The notes: generated from the letters alone by a model not told the origin. 64,000 nt of DNA from Bifidobacteriaceae bacterium (GCA_031281585.1 JAITFE010000045.1:1-64000), one strand, 5' to 3'; shown: positions 32,771 to 42,599, numbered from the stretch's first letter. A program made the numbers and translations.

Positions 32771-35009
32771 CCCGATCTTCCGCGCGATGCGCGACCAAAT
32801 GCGCCCAAGCCCAGAGCTGCTCGGGCGCTTGAGCTACCGCCTTGAGGCGGAACCGGGGGCTGGTGCGGGCGCGACGGCATCGGCCAATGCGGCTGAGCCG
32901 GCGACGCCCGGAGCGGGCCACACGCCGTCGGCGCAAACGCGGCGAGGGGCTGCGCCCAATGGCAATAGCGGCGGTGGCGGCGCGGGCAGTCGCGGTCCCG
33001 GGCGGGGCGGCGACGCGCACCGGCGCCGACGGCCCAGCGTGCCGCTGCTGGCCACCGCGGCCGTCGCGGCCGTCGCCCTGGTCGGGACCGTGGTGTACGC
33101 CACGGCTCGGGGGCCCAAGCTGACGGCGGAGCCGCGCGCCGGCGAACCCGTGCCCGCCGTGGTGGCGAGCCCCGCCGACTACGACGCGGTCTACGCGGCC
33201 CTGGAGAAGGGCTGGCGGGCGCAAGAGGGCGGCCGACTGGGCTGGGGCGCGGCCCAGGGTGACGATGCCGTCTCGCTGGAAAGCGCCGGGGACAGGTCGC
33301 TCGCGGCGGAGGACTCGGCCCCCGTGCCGGCCATGACCGGACCGGGCGAATACACCGGCACGAACGTCCAAGTCGAGGGGATCGACGAGGGCGACATCGT
33401 CAAGACTGACGGGCGGACCATCTTCATCGGATCAAACAACGAGGTCCGGTTGGTCAAGGCCGCGGGCTCTGACACGGCCGAGGTGGCCCGGATCGACATC
33501 GCCGCCAAGGCCGCCGAAGTGGCGGACGCGGCGGAAGACGCCGCGACCGTTGGGGCCGTGCCCACCGTCGGGGACCTGCTGCTCGACGGGGACGTGTTGG
33601 CCGTGGTGACGCACTGGTTCACGCAGGTGGCGCTGCCGGAGGCGACCAGCGAGGAAGACATTTACTACGGGGGCTGGACCGAGAACGTCTCGGCCGTGGC
33701 CCTGCTCTACGACGTGTCCAACCCGGCCAAGCCGCAGTTCCTGACCAGCCTGGGCCAGGACGGCTCATACCGGACGTCGCGGCTGGCGGACGGCAAGCTT
33801 TATCTGGTGTCGGACTACTGGGTGCCCGGCCAGGACCAGGTGGACCCGGCCGATCCGGCCACCTTCACGCCCTGCGTCACCCGCGACGGCCGCGCCGCCG
33901 TGATGGAGCCGGCAGACCTCACCGTCTGGAAGGAGCCGACCGGAACCCAGTACGTGGTGCTCTCCGTGATCGACCTGGCCAGCGCCGAGCGGGTGGGCCA
34001 GCGCGCTGTCTTGGGCGGAGGCGACACGGTCTACATGAGCCACGGCAACCTGTACCTGGCCGCCAGCCAGTGGCGTCCCGAGGGGCTGGGCGCGTTCTTG
34101 TCCCAGTTCGGGATTGGCGTCGGCTCGACGGCGCCCGTCACGCAGGTGGTCCGGGTCTCCCTGGACACCGACGAGTTGACCGTGGCCGCCGAGGGCACGG
34201 TGCCGGGCGTGGTGGTTGACCAGTTCGCGCTCGACGAATACGAGTCGAACCTGCGGATCGCGACCACCATCGCCTCGGTCGACGGCGTGGAGCCGGTTCG
34301 CGCGGCCCTGTTCGTGCTGTCCCCCGACCTGACGGTGATCGGGAAAATCCCGGAGCTGATGCGCGACGAGACGATCCAGTCGGTGCGTTTCACCGGCCCC
34401 ACGGGCTACGTGGTGACGTTCCGCCAAACCGACCCGCTGTTCGCCCTCGACCTGGCGGACCCGGCGAGCCCCAAGGTCATGAGCGCGCTGAAGATCACCG
34501 GGTTCAGCGCCTACCTGCATCCGTGGGGCGAGGACGAGTTGATCGGTCTGGGCTACGCCGGGAACGAGCAGGGTCTGACCGGAGGGCTCCAACTGGTCCT
34601 GTTCGACACCTCGGATCCGTTCGACGTCAGCGTCCGCTCCGCCCTGGACGTGAACCCCCCGGCTGACTCCGGCCTCAGCAGCGGGGAGTCCTACCTCGAT
34701 TCGGACGCGCTGTGGGACCACCGCGCCGTCATGGCGGACCCCGCCAAGGACACGATCGGCTTCCCGGCGCGTTCTTGGGACTACCAGAGCGGGATGCCCG
34801 CGCTGTACTACTTGCTCTACGCCCACTCCGAGGCTTCGGGCTTCGAACTGCGCGCCTCCCTCACACTGCCCGAGCTTTGGTCCAACATGGGTTACCCGAT
34901 CCGTGGCCTGCGGATCGGCTCCGACCTCTATGTGGTGAGCGGAAGCGGGGTCGTGGTTTGGGACGGCACGTCGCTGAACCAGCTGCAGGAAGTGGCGTTC
35001 ACCGGCTGA
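32763..35009 (+). CDS. Membrane-tethered beta-propeller protein, putative anti-sigma factor
   Basis: The 748-aa protein has a cytoplasmic head of about 90 residues, one transmembrane helix (92-113), a short linker and a large extracellular beta-propeller domain of the PF09826 type. The hallmark YTGTNVQVEGIDEGDIVKTDG and repeated VVLSVIDL/VVTFRQTDPLFALDL strands mark the propeller. The head starts MNDPIFRAMRDQMRPSPELLGRL, which resembles the short alpha-helical sigma-binding segments of anti-sigma factors. It overlaps the sigma gene by 8 nt, so both are co-translated. An extracellular sensor that releases the sigma factor is the natural reading, but it is inferred. A GACGGCATCGG copy sits in the low-complexity part of the head (residue about 38). 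Confidence 0.82.
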   Translation: MNDPIFRAMRDQMRPSPELLGRLSYRLEAEPGAGAGATASANAAEPATPGAGHTPSAQTRRGAAPNGNSGGGGAGSRGPGRGGDAHRRRRPSVPLLATAAVAAVALVGTVVYATARGPKLTAEPRAGEPVPAVVASPADYDAVYAALEKGWRAQEGGRLGWGAAQGDDAVSLESAGDRSLAAEDSAPVPAMTGPGEYTGTNVQVEGIDEGDIVKTDGRTIFIGSNNEVRLVKAAGSDTAEVARIDIAAKAAEVADAAEDAATVGAVPTVGDLLLDGDVLAVVTHWFTQVALPEATSEEDIYYGGWTENVSAVALLYDVSNPAKPQFLTSLGQDGSYRTSRLADGKLYLVSDYWVPGQDQVDPADPATFTPCVTRDGRAAVMEPADLTVWKEPTGTQYVVLSVIDLASAERVGQRAVLGGGDTVYMSHGNLYLAASQWRPEGLGAFLSQFGIGVGSTAPVTQVVRVSLDTDELTVAAEGTVPGVVVDQFALDEYESNLRIATTIASVDGVEPVRAALFVLSPDLTVIGKIPELMRDETIQSVRFTGPTGYVVTFRQTDPLFALDLADPASPKVMSALKITGFSAYLHPWGEDELIGLGYAGNEQGLTGGLQLVLFDTSDPFDVSVRSALDVNPPADSGLSSGESYLDSDALWDHRAVMADPAKDTIGFPARSWDYQSGMPALYYLLYAHSEASGFELRASLTLPELWSNMGYPIRGLRIGSDLYVVSGSGVVVWDGTSLNQLQEVAFTG

Positions 35010-35053
35010 CGGCCGGGCCGCGGCGGGACAACCGGCCTTGGGCCGGGCGTGGG

Positions 35054-36571
35054 TTACAGCCGGTCCGGGTATACCCGGACCGGCTTGGCGTCCACGACCA
35101 GGGCCGTCGGCACCGCGGCGGAGATCATCTCACCCGTCGGATCGGCCGCCGTGACCACCAAGGCCAGGACGCCCTCGGGGCCCTCCCAATGGAACTGCAG
35201 CGCCGCCGAGTCGAGGTCGGCGCCAGACTCCGCCAGAGTCAACGCTTGGCTGGTCAGGGCCGCGACCTGGATGGTCTGCGGCGCTCCCGCGCCGCCCGCC
35301 TGGTCGATCGGCGTCAACTCCAAGGTCGTGTCGGCGGGCGCCGCGACCACCAGCAGCGCGTCCAGGTCCGCGCCCGGCAGGACCACGTAGCCTTGAGCCG
35401 ACGATGCCGCCGTGGGGGTCCACGCGAATTCCTCCGGCTGGTCTTCGGCCCCGGCCCGCAGCGACAGGCCCGCGGCCACGATCGGCTGGTCGGAACGGAT
35501 CAGGGCCGCATACGTCCCGGCGGGAAGGCCCCCGAGCGACAAGTCCGTCACCACGCCCGGGTTGACCAAGGCCTCCTCGAGTCCCGGCAAGGTGGTGGGG
35601 CCGTCCGGCCCCCACAGTTCGACGCTCACGGTGGCGGGTTGGTCGCCGGGGTTCAAGACCCTGATGGCGGAGGTCCTGGTGGAGTCGAAGGTCGACTCGG
35701 TGACGCTGAGCGCCGGCACGATCGCCTCTTGGGACGGCCCCGCGCCCGGCGTGGCCAGTTCCACGCCCCCTTGAATCAGACCTTGCAGGCGCGAGTGCTG
35801 CAAGAAAACGGCCAAGTCGCCGCCGGTGGCGGTGACCTTGACCGCCAATCGGCGCGCGTCGCCCACGTAGGCCTCCAGCAGCACCGCCCGCTGCGACAGC
35901 GGCGGCACCGTCAGCCCTGTCAGACCGACCGCCTGGACCAGTCCGGCACCGTCCCAAAGCGTCAGGTCCGCCCGGACGTTCGTCAGACCCCCGTTGGTCA
36001 GCAAGAGCCGAGCCGAGGACCCCGTCTCCGTCGACCCGGCCACGACCCAGGCCTCCGAGCTGGCTGGGATGCAAGGCGCGGCGGCCACGCCGCGCAGGTC
36101 GCCGTCGGCTAGGTGCTGGAAAACCGCCCCCGCCGCCGCCGGCGGGGCCGCGGCCGAGTCGTCTTGGCCCACGAAGGCCGTCAAACGGATCGGGGCGTCC
36201 CCCACCGGCTCGTTGGCGATGCGAACCCGGCCGGCCTGCGCCCCCAGCGGGATGGCGGCCGACTGCTCGTCCAGAACTTGGGATTCCCCGCCTCCCCGCC
36301 CGGCCACCAGCCCGCGGTTGATCGAGTCGACCCCGGTCGGGTTTGGGTCAAAGCGCTGGTCATAGGCGATCTCGCCCGCCCCGTCGCCGGGCAATTTGAG
36401 ACTGCCCGCGCAAACCACCTGGGCGTTTCCGGGAGGGACCTCGACCACGCCGGGCGACCCGGCGACGCCTGCCTCGGGCGGCCACGCGCGGTCCGCCGCG
36501 ACCATTCCGACCGCCCCGGCCACCACCAGCAAAGCCGCCAAGATGGCCGCGATTCGCCTGACCACGAACAT
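35054..36571 (-). CDS. DUF5719 family secreted protein
   Basis: The 505-aa protein has an N-terminal membrane segment (residues about 7-26) and then an all-beta region of repeated domains with motifs such as LLLTNGGLTNVRADLTLWDGAG, IRVLNPGDQPATVSVELWGPDG and VVLPGADLDALLVVAAPADT. This is the DUF5719 pattern of actinobacteria, always beside a giant GT2 glycosyltransferase and a WhiB gene, so it probably works in envelope glycan assembly. There are no catalytic residues that I can name. The ATG overlaps the stop of the glycosyltransferase by one base, which indicates coupled expression. The last codons and stop lie within a perfect 28-bp palindrome. Confidence 0.85.
   Translation of the reverse strand: MFVVRRIAAILAALLVVAGAVGMVAADRAWPPEAGVAGSPGVVEVPPGNAQVVCAGSLKLPGDGAGEIAYDQRFDPNPTGVDSINRGLVAGRGGGESQVLDEQSAAIPLGAQAGRVRIANEPVGDAPIRLTAFVGQDDSAAAPPAAAGAVFQHLADGDLRGVAAAPCIPASSEAWVVAGSTETGSSARLLLTNGGLTNVRADLTLWDGAGLVQAVGLTGLTVPPLSQRAVLLEAYVGDARRLAVKVTATGGDLAVFLQHSRLQGLIQGGVELATPGAGPSQEAIVPALSVTESTFDSTRTSAIRVLNPGDQPATVSVELWGPDGPTTLPGLEEALVNPGVVTDLSLGGLPAGTYAALIRSDQPIVAAGLSLRAGAEDQPEEFAWTPTAASSAQGYVVLPGADLDALLVVAAPADTTLELTPIDQAGGAGAPQTIQVAALTSQALTLAESGADLDSAALQFHWEGPEGVLALVVTAADPTGEMISAAVPTALVVDAKPVRVYPDRL
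35058..35085. terminator. Perfect 28-bp palindrome at the DUF5719 3' end
   Basis: Starting AGCCGGTCCGGGTA, the sequence is followed immediately by its exact reverse complement, so both strands form a 14-bp stem without loop bases. It lies between two convergent operons and just inside the DUF5719 coding end. No T-tract follows, so it is a candidate bidirectional hairpin terminator or RNA-processing site. Confidence 0.6.
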
Positions 36572-39500
36572 CAGTCGTCCTCCCGCGCGCTCGCCGTGCG
36601 GCGGATCGGCAGGGCCAAGAGCACGGCCAGGGCCGCCACGACCCCCTGGCCCACGGCGAACGCGGGCGGCGCCGCGTACCAGACGCGCAGCCGCCCTGTT
36701 CCGGCGGGCAACTCGAACGCCTGGTACCAGGCGTCTGACTCGCCGCTGCTCGAATCAGCAGCTCCCGAATCCGCGTCCTCGCCGCTGGCCGCAGGAGGGC
36801 CGGAGACGGCCGTGAGCGGCGCGCCGTCAAGGCTGGCCCGCCAGTTGGGGTCGGCCCGTTCGGCCAGGATCAGGCGCCGGCCGGCTGGGCCGTCCGGCAG
36901 GTCGACGCGCAGCTCGGTTCCGGGTCCGGCCCCCAAGGCCGTGGCCGCCCCATCCGGGCTGACCACATGCAGCCGCGCCGCCGCGTCCACGGTGGCGCCG
37001 CCAAAGTCAATCCCGGCGGGCGCGACCTGCCAAACCACCGAACCTTCGCCGCTTTCGCGGACGCGTGTCAGCCCGGGGGTGGCGTCCATGGCGCCCGCCA
37101 ACGCCGCCTCGCCCGAGTCGACCAGCACAAAACCGATCCCGTAGGTCGCCAAACGCGCGGCCGCGTCTCCGGGATTCCTCGCCGCGATTCCCGCCAACAC
37201 CTCGCTGACGGCGTCTTCGGCCGCGTCCGGCTCCAAGACCCGGCCCGGCAGGCCCTCCAGGCGGCGCGATCCGGCAATCCCCCATGATTCGGACGTCTGA
37301 TGACCCACCCCCCGCACAACGTCCCAGGTCAGGGTGGCTTCCGCGCCGGCGCCGACGGTGCCCACGGCCAGCGCGTAACTGGCCATCCGCCCGCCCGCCT
37401 CGGCCGCGACGATCGGCGGCATGGGGTTGCCCGCCGCGCGGCGCAGGTCGGAGTGATCCTGGCGTTGCCAGACGCCCAGCGCCGCTCCGGCGACGGGTCC
37501 GGCCAGCAACGCCGCCACGCCCACAGCGGCCAGGCCCGCTTTGAAGCTGTGGCGCCGGCCGTCCCGCTCCCCTACGGCGCCGCCAAAACCGGCCGCCACC
37601 GCCAACAGCCAGCCGCTGAGAATCAGTCCGCAGGCGCCGCCAGTCCAGGCCGGCACGGGCTCCAAGCCAGCCACCGTCACGGCTAGGCGATTGAGCCCCC
37701 AGACGGCCGCGCCTCCGCAAAGCGCCAGCAACCACCCAAACCGAACCGCCCGGCAACGCGGCCCCGTCCGCCACAAAGCCAGGGCCGCGGCCACCACAGC
37801 AACCCCGGTGACCAGCGCCGCCGCCACACCGGCCCAAGCGGTTGGCACCACTGCGGGCAGGACCGGGTCGCTGGGCCAACCCAGCAACTGGAGCCAAAAG
37901 GGCGCCGGATCGTAGTCCAGCGCGCGTCCCGGATCGGCCAGCACCGCCCGCCAGCCCCCGCCCGTGGCTGCTCTCCACACCAGGGGCGCGAACAACGCCA
38001 GCGCTGGCAGGGCGACCCAGACCAGGCGGGCCCGCCGTCTGCGCCCGGCCAGGATGAACACAACCAAGACCGCCGCGAGCCCGGGCGCCAGCAGGGACGG
38101 GCTGCCCGCCGCCACGACCGCGAAGGCCAGGCCGGCGAAGGCCGCGGCCGCCACCGAACCGGTCCGGGCCAAACCCGGCGCCGCCTGGTCGGCGCCAACT
38201 CCGCGCGAATCGCCGACCGGCCGTCCCGCCCGCGCGCCGCCCGTCTGAGGGTCCGCTCGGCCGCCGGTTCGCGCCGGAGCCGGCGCCGAATCCGCCACCG
38301 GCCCCTCCCCGGCCGCCCCGGGATTGGCGACCGCCGCGCTCTGGGCCGCGGCCGTCCCCGGCTCGCTTTCAGCTCCCGCGGCTCCCACCACCGCCGGGCG
38401 AACGTCCAGCCGGTTGACGCCGATCGCCCTGGCCACCCCCAGCATGGCCCAGGGCAGGGCGGCGTGGGCCGCCACCGCGCCGAGGCGGCCGTCTGACACG
38501 GCCGCCCAGAACGACGGCGCCCCCAAGTAGCACAACGCCACGCTGGCGCGCAGCCAAACCGACCGGGCGGCGGCGCCGGCGGCGAACCAGCCCCCCAGGC
38601 AGGCCACCAGCGGGGCCGCCAACAGCACGAGTTTGACGGCGGTGGCGCCGTCCCCCAGGCAGAGCAGGGTCATCAGGGCGATGACCGCGTTGAACGGATC
38701 GCCCGGACCGGACTCGCCCAAGCCCTGCGGCAGCCAGCCGCCAGCGGCCTGCCGCGCCAGATCGCCGAACGAGGCGTCCTGCGGTCCCAGGCCGCCACCG
38801 GTGATGAAACCGGGCCCAATCAGCCGGTACAACGCGGCGCCGGTCACGGCCGCCGCCACGAGCATCACAGCCGTCAGCATCCGCCGGCGCCGGGACGCCA
38901 GTTCGCGCTGCTCCGCCATCTCGATTTCGGTCGGCTCCAGCGCCTGGCGGCGCAGTTCGGCCTCGGTGATCCGCCGGTCGCGGCGGGCCTGGCGGGCCTC
39001 GGCCGCGCTGAGCTGCAGCGGCGCCAGCCGCCGCCTGGGCGACCGGCGGGTGCGGCGCGCCACATAGCGGGCCCGCGCCACAGCATCGAACCTGGTCAAG
39101 ACAGCGATGGGTGCCCAAACCTCGTCGGCGGCCAACCGGAAGTCCTTGGCGGCGATCCGCCAGAAGAAGCGGGCCATCCCGGCCACGACGGCCGCGACGG
39201 CCACCGGAATGGTGGCCCACAAGGGCGCGTCCACCAGCTGGGTGAAGATGAAGGCGCGCCGCCGCGCGCCGTAGGAGCGGGCGGTCGACGGCTCCGGGTG
39301 GCGCCGGTCGGCGTCCCTCAAGCCCCTATAGGCGGCCTGCTCGTGCTCCAGGACGGCGCTCGGCTCCACCACGACCCGGTGGCCGGCCAAACGCGCCCGG
39401 CGGCAAAACTCAAGGCCGTCCCGGAATGGCCCCAGGGCGGGGGCGAATCCGCCCAACGCCTGCCAAACCTCGCCGCGAACCAACATGCCCGCGCTGCCGA

Positions 39501-40065
39501 CCGCCAACACGTCTTCGAGCCGGTCGTATTGGCCCTGGTCCAGTTCGCCGTTGACCCCGTAGGGCACGCGGCGGCCCAGCGGCGTGGTGGTGACGCCGAC
39601 CTCCCCCAGGCGGGTCGGGGCCTCGGCTTGGACTTGCTTCGGCCCGGCCACCGCCACCGAGGGCGACATCTCGACGCGGGCGACCAGATTGGCCAGACAA
39701 TCCGGGGCGGGGTAGCAGTCGTCGTGGAGCAGCCACATGAGGGGCGCCGGCGGGCGTCCGAACAGCCCCGCCGCCACCGCCTGGCCGAAGTTCTTGGCTC
39801 GGACCGCGTGCACCACCGTCAGGGCCTCGCGCGGTATGCCGCACCGGATGGCCATCTCCGCGATTGCCGGATCGGAGCGCCCCCCCGCGTCCGCCACAAT
39901 CACGGCGGCGGGCGAGAGGGTCTGCGCCGCCAGAGCCACCAAAGCGCGCGGCAAATAGTCAGAGCGACCGCGGGTGACTACCACGGCCACCACTTCGGCG
40001 CCAAGACCCGCCATCGCGGCGGCCGCTGGCGCGCGGTCAGGCCCGAATCGGATCGGCGCCGTCAC
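36571..40065 (-). CDS. Giant family 2 glycosyltransferase, polytopic
   Basis: The 1164-aa protein has an N-terminal GT2 domain (residues about 18-260; VVTRGRSDYLPRALVALAAQTL, VIVADAGGRSDPA, LLHDDCYPAPDC, FCRRARLAG) and a large C-terminal region with a dozen or more membrane helices and one or two extracellular beta domains. This architecture, followed by DUF5719, recurs in actinobacteria, where the enzymes are thought to add sugars to envelope polymers. GTG 40065 overlaps the whiB stop as GTGA, and the N-terminus then has a short Pro-rich lead. An extended Ala/Gly/Pro-rich loop (38170-38380) has low sequence complexity. The donor and acceptor are unknown. Confidence 0.88.
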   Translation of the reverse strand: MTAPIRFGPDRAPAAAAMAGLGAEVVAVVVTRGRSDYLPRALVALAAQTLSPAAVIVADAGGRSDPAIAEMAIRCGIPREALTVVHAVRAKNFGQAVAAGLFGRPPAPLMWLLHDDCYPAPDCLANLVARVEMSPSVAVAGPKQVQAEAPTRLGEVGVTTTPLGRRVPYGVNGELDQGQYDRLEDVLAVGSAGMLVRGEVWQALGGFAPALGPFRDGLEFCRRARLAGHRVVVEPSAVLEHEQAAYRGLRDADRRHPEPSTARSYGARRRAFIFTQLVDAPLWATIPVAVAAVVAGMARFFWRIAAKDFRLAADEVWAPIAVLTRFDAVARARYVARRTRRSPRRRLAPLQLSAAEARQARRDRRITEAELRRQALEPTEIEMAEQRELASRRRRMLTAVMLVAAAVTGAALYRLIGPGFITGGGLGPQDASFGDLARQAAGGWLPQGLGESGPGDPFNAVIALMTLLCLGDGATAVKLVLLAAPLVACLGGWFAAGAAARSVWLRASVALCYLGAPSFWAAVSDGRLGAVAAHAALPWAMLGVARAIGVNRLDVRPAVVGAAGAESEPGTAAAQSAAVANPGAAGEGPVADSAPAPARTGGRADPQTGGARAGRPVGDSRGVGADQAAPGLARTGSVAAAAFAGLAFAVVAAGSPSLLAPGLAAVLVVFILAGRRRRARLVWVALPALALFAPLVWRAATGGGWRAVLADPGRALDYDPAPFWLQLLGWPSDPVLPAVVPTAWAGVAAALVTGVAVVAAALALWRTGPRCRAVRFGWLLALCGGAAVWGLNRLAVTVAGLEPVPAWTGGACGLILSGWLLAVAAGFGGAVGERDGRRHSFKAGLAAVGVAALLAGPVAGAALGVWQRQDHSDLRRAAGNPMPPIVAAEAGGRMASYALAVGTVGAGAEATLTWDVVRGVGHQTSESWGIAGSRRLEGLPGRVLEPDAAEDAVSEVLAGIAARNPGDAAARLATYGIGFVLVDSGEAALAGAMDATPGLTRVRESGEGSVVWQVAPAGIDFGGATVDAAARLHVVSPDGAATALGAGPGTELRVDLPDGPAGRRLILAERADPNWRASLDGAPLTAVSGPPAASGEDADSGAADSSSGESDAWYQAFELPAGTGRLRVWYAAPPAFAVGQGVVAALAVLLALPIRRTASAREDD

Positions 40066-40385
40066 AAGGCTCGACGCTGTTTCAGGCGGCGCCGCTCGCG
40101 CTCTGAGTAGCCTCCCCAAATGCCGAACCGTTCGTCGTTGGCCAAGGCGTAGTCAAGGCATTCGGCCCGCACTTCGCAAGCCGCGCAGATCCGCTTGGCC
40201 TCCCTGGTTGAGCCGCCCTTTTCGGGGAAGAAAGCCTCCGGGTCGGTTTGGGGGCAGAGCGCGCGCTGCTGCCAGCCCAGCGGCCCCGAATCCTCGCGGC
40301 CGCCGAACAACTCCGGCACGTTCGACCGCGGATCGATCACGCCGGACTCAAGGGTGAGAGCGCCATCGCCCAGTACATTCCACAC
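40062..40385 (-). CDS. WhiB-family iron-sulfur regulator
   Basis: The 107-aa protein has the four WhiB cysteines (Cys44, Cys67, Cys70, Cys76) that hold a 4Fe-4S cluster, the GIWGG turn at 88-92 and a basic C-terminus (RERRRLKQRR) for DNA contact. WhiB proteins act as small partners of the housekeeping sigma factor. Its context (manA upstream, GT2 and DUF5719 downstream, DUF3499 and manB nearby) suggests the WhiB2/WhmD type linked to cell division, but that is an inference. GAGGAGA lies six bases before GTG 40385. The gene is coupled to the GT2 gene by a GTGA overlap. Confidence 0.92.
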   Translation of the reverse strand: MWNVLGDGALTLESGVIDPRSNVPELFGGREDSGPLGWQQRALCPQTDPEAFFPEKGGSTREAKRICAACEVRAECLDYALANDERFGIWGGYSERERRRLKQRRAL

Positions 40386-40438
40386 GTGTCGTCTCCTCGC
40401 AGCCAGCTGCCCAATCAAGAAAGGTTGCACCAATGAAA

Positions 40439-41656
40439 TTACAGGTTTGTCATCTTCGCAAGTCCCCAGGTCGCAGGTCCCATTCCGGGAGCCGCCAAAA
40501 TGACCCGGCTCTTGCCCCGCAAAGTCATGGTCCCCTCTGAGGCCATGGCGAACAGGGACTGTCCGCGCGCCAAGTGCAGCGAGCCCAAGTCGGTGAACGC
40601 CGTCACATCCCCCTCCAGGGCCAGGGCGATCCGGGGCCCGGCAAGCGGCACCTCCGTGGCGCCGGACACCCGGATGTCCGCCAGTTGGAACAACCGCAGC
40701 GGCGGCCGCAGCAGCCGGACCGCGCCTTGGCGGGTGACGGCCGGCCGGGTCGGCCCGGCCGAATCCCAGTCGATGGTGGTCGCCACTCGCGCCGGGTCGG
40801 CGTACTTGGTCGTCAATCCGGCCCGCAGCACGTTGTCCGAGGGCCCCATGATCTCCACCGCCACGCCCCGCAGGTAGGCGTGCAGGGTTCCGGGGGGCAC
40901 GTACAGCGCCTCGCCGGGGGCCAGCGAGACATGGGTCATCATCATGACCACCGCCAGCCCGCGGTCGCCGGGGTAACCCTTGGACAGCGCGACCGGCAAA
41001 GCGTAGGGGCCCGGGTCGTCCCCCGGCGCCGCGAGTTGGCGCCGGCACGCGGCGGTGAACTCCTCAACCGCCTCGGGTCCCGCGTCTTCGCCGGTCAACG
41101 CGATTTCGACGGCCCGGCGCAATCCGCCCGTGCGACCCGGCGCCAGGGCCTGGGCCAACGCCCGCGCCAACGCCGAGGTCGCGGCCAGCGGCTCAAGCGA
41201 GGCCCGGATGTCCTCCGGCCGGCGAAAGCCGGCCAGCAGCTCGAAAGACGCCAGCGCGTAAACCATCTCCGGCTTGGGGTTCGGATCCTTGTAGGTGCGG
41301 TTCGGCGCGCCGATGGGGATGCCGGCGGCCTCCTCGCGGGCGAACCCGGCCCGCGCCTGCTCCCCGCCGGGATGAACCTGCAGGGACAGCGCCTGGGCCA
41401 CCCCCAGGATCTTGAGCAGAAATGGCAATTCGCCGCCGTCTGGCCCCACGCACGCCTTGGGGTTGCGGGCGATCACGTCCCGCAGGGCCACGCCCGCGTC
41501 GTCCTCCCCGCGCCCCACCAGAGCGGAGGCGGTTGCGTGCGCCCCGAGCCAAACTTCCGCCACCGGTTTGCCGGACGGCGCGAACCCCAACAGGCGCGGC
41601 ACTTGGTCCACCGAACCCCAGGCGTAGTCGCGCACAACGTGGTCCAATCGCAACAC
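40439..41656 (-). CDS. manA: Mannose-6-phosphate isomerase, class I
   Basis: The 405-aa zinc enzyme interconverts fructose-6-phosphate and mannose-6-phosphate. Hallmarks are DYAWGS, the zinc ligands in LSLQVHP, the ..KPEMVYAL Glu, and the TLHAYLRGVAVEIMGPSDNVLRAG segment with catalytic residues. It supplies mannose-6-phosphate for the phosphomannomutase at 29.5 kb. GTG 41656 is preferred because family members begin at LDHVVRDYAWG; a TTG at 41677 would add seven residues. whiB follows 53 nt downstream, and the ABC exporter is divergent on the other strand with a 55-nt gap. Confidence 0.93.
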   Translation of the reverse strand: MLRLDHVVRDYAWGSVDQVPRLLGFAPSGKPVAEVWLGAHATASALVGRGEDDAGVALRDVIARNPKACVGPDGGELPFLLKILGVAQALSLQVHPGGEQARAGFAREEAAGIPIGAPNRTYKDPNPKPEMVYALASFELLAGFRRPEDIRASLEPLAATSALARALAQALAPGRTGGLRRAVEIALTGEDAGPEAVEEFTAACRRQLAAPGDDPGPYALPVALSKGYPGDRGLAVVMMMTHVSLAPGEALYVPPGTLHAYLRGVAVEIMGPSDNVLRAGLTTKYADPARVATTIDWDSAGPTRPAVTRQGAVRLLRPPLRLFQLADIRVSGATEVPLAGPRIALALEGDVTAFTDLGSLHLARGQSLFAMASEGTMTLRGKSRVILAAPGMGPATWGLAKMTNL

Positions 41657-41711
41657 GGTAGACAAGCGTAAGCGCAAATCGCCGCACGGAGCGGCGCGAT
41701 AACCTGGTGGC

Positions 41712-42599
41712 GTGGACTCACCTTCGCGGCCGGCGCCGTTGTCTACCGCCGATGCCGCCGCGCTGGCCTCGCGTTACGGCTTGCGCAAGTTGGGCGCCCG
41801 GCCGCGTTTGGGCGCGTACACCGCGTCCATCTGGCGGCGCCGCGACTTCACCTGGGAGTTGGCCCGGTCGGACGCCTACGGCAAGAACCAGGGCTCCTAC
41901 CTGGGGCAGTTGTGGGGCGTGCTGAAGCCGCTTCTGCAGGTCGGCGTTTTCTACGTTGTTTTCGGGATGATGATCCCCGAGGCGTCCCGCGGCGTGGAGG
42001 ACTTCCTCTCCTACCTGGTGATAGGCACCTTCCTGTTCGAGTTCATGGCATCCGGGCTGAACAACGGCGGGCGGGCAATCGCCTCCAAGGTCAAGCTGGT
42101 CCGGGCGCTGGAGTTCCCGCGCGCGGTCCTGCCCATCTCGGTGACCCTGACCGAGATGATCATGATGTGGCCGGCCCTCGCCATCATGCTGGTCATAGTG
42201 ACGGCCAAAGGCCACGCGCCGGCCTGGTCGTGGCTCATGCTGGCGCCCGCGGTGGCCCTGATCTACATGTTCGTGTTGGGTTGCGGCTTCTTCCTGGCCC
42301 GGGTCGTCTCGGCGACTCCGGACCTCGGCAACCTGGTGCCGATCCTCACCCAATTGGCCCGCTACGTGGCGGGCGTGTTCTTCTCCTTGGAGGTCTTGGC
42401 GGCCGGTTTCGGCGTGCTCGGCCTGATCGCCGTCTACGAGCCGTTCGCCCTCTACCTGCGGTTGGCCCGTTCGGCGATCCTCCCGGACGTGACGGCCGGG
42501 CCGCTCGACTGGGGACTGGGCCTGGCCTATTCGGCCGCGGCCCTGATCTCCGGATACGTCTTCTTCTGGTTGGCGGAGGCGCGCTATGGCCGGGACTGA
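41712..42599 (+). CDS. Polysaccharide ABC exporter, permease
   Basis: The 295-aa protein is an ABC-2 type permease of the Wzm family. After a cytoplasmic lead there are six membrane helices; the family-specific segment is DFTWELARSDAYGKNQGSYLGQLWGVLKP. With the ATPase encoded next it should export lipid-linked polysaccharide, here probably a galactofuranose-containing glycan, because glf is the third gene. It starts at GTG 41712 and overlaps the ATPase start by 14 nt. The manA gene is divergent. Confidence 0.9.
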   Translation: MDSPSRPAPLSTADAAALASRYGLRKLGARPRLGAYTASIWRRRDFTWELARSDAYGKNQGSYLGQLWGVLKPLLQVGVFYVVFGMMIPEASRGVEDFLSYLVIGTFLFEFMASGLNNGGRAIASKVKLVRALEFPRAVLPISVTLTEMIMMWPALAIMLVIVTAKGHAPAWSWLMLAPAVALIYMFVLGCGFFLARVVSATPDLGNLVPILTQLARYVAGVFFSLEVLAAGFGVLGLIAVYEPFALYLRLARSAILPDVTAGPLDWGLGLAYSAAALISGYVFFWLAEARYGRD

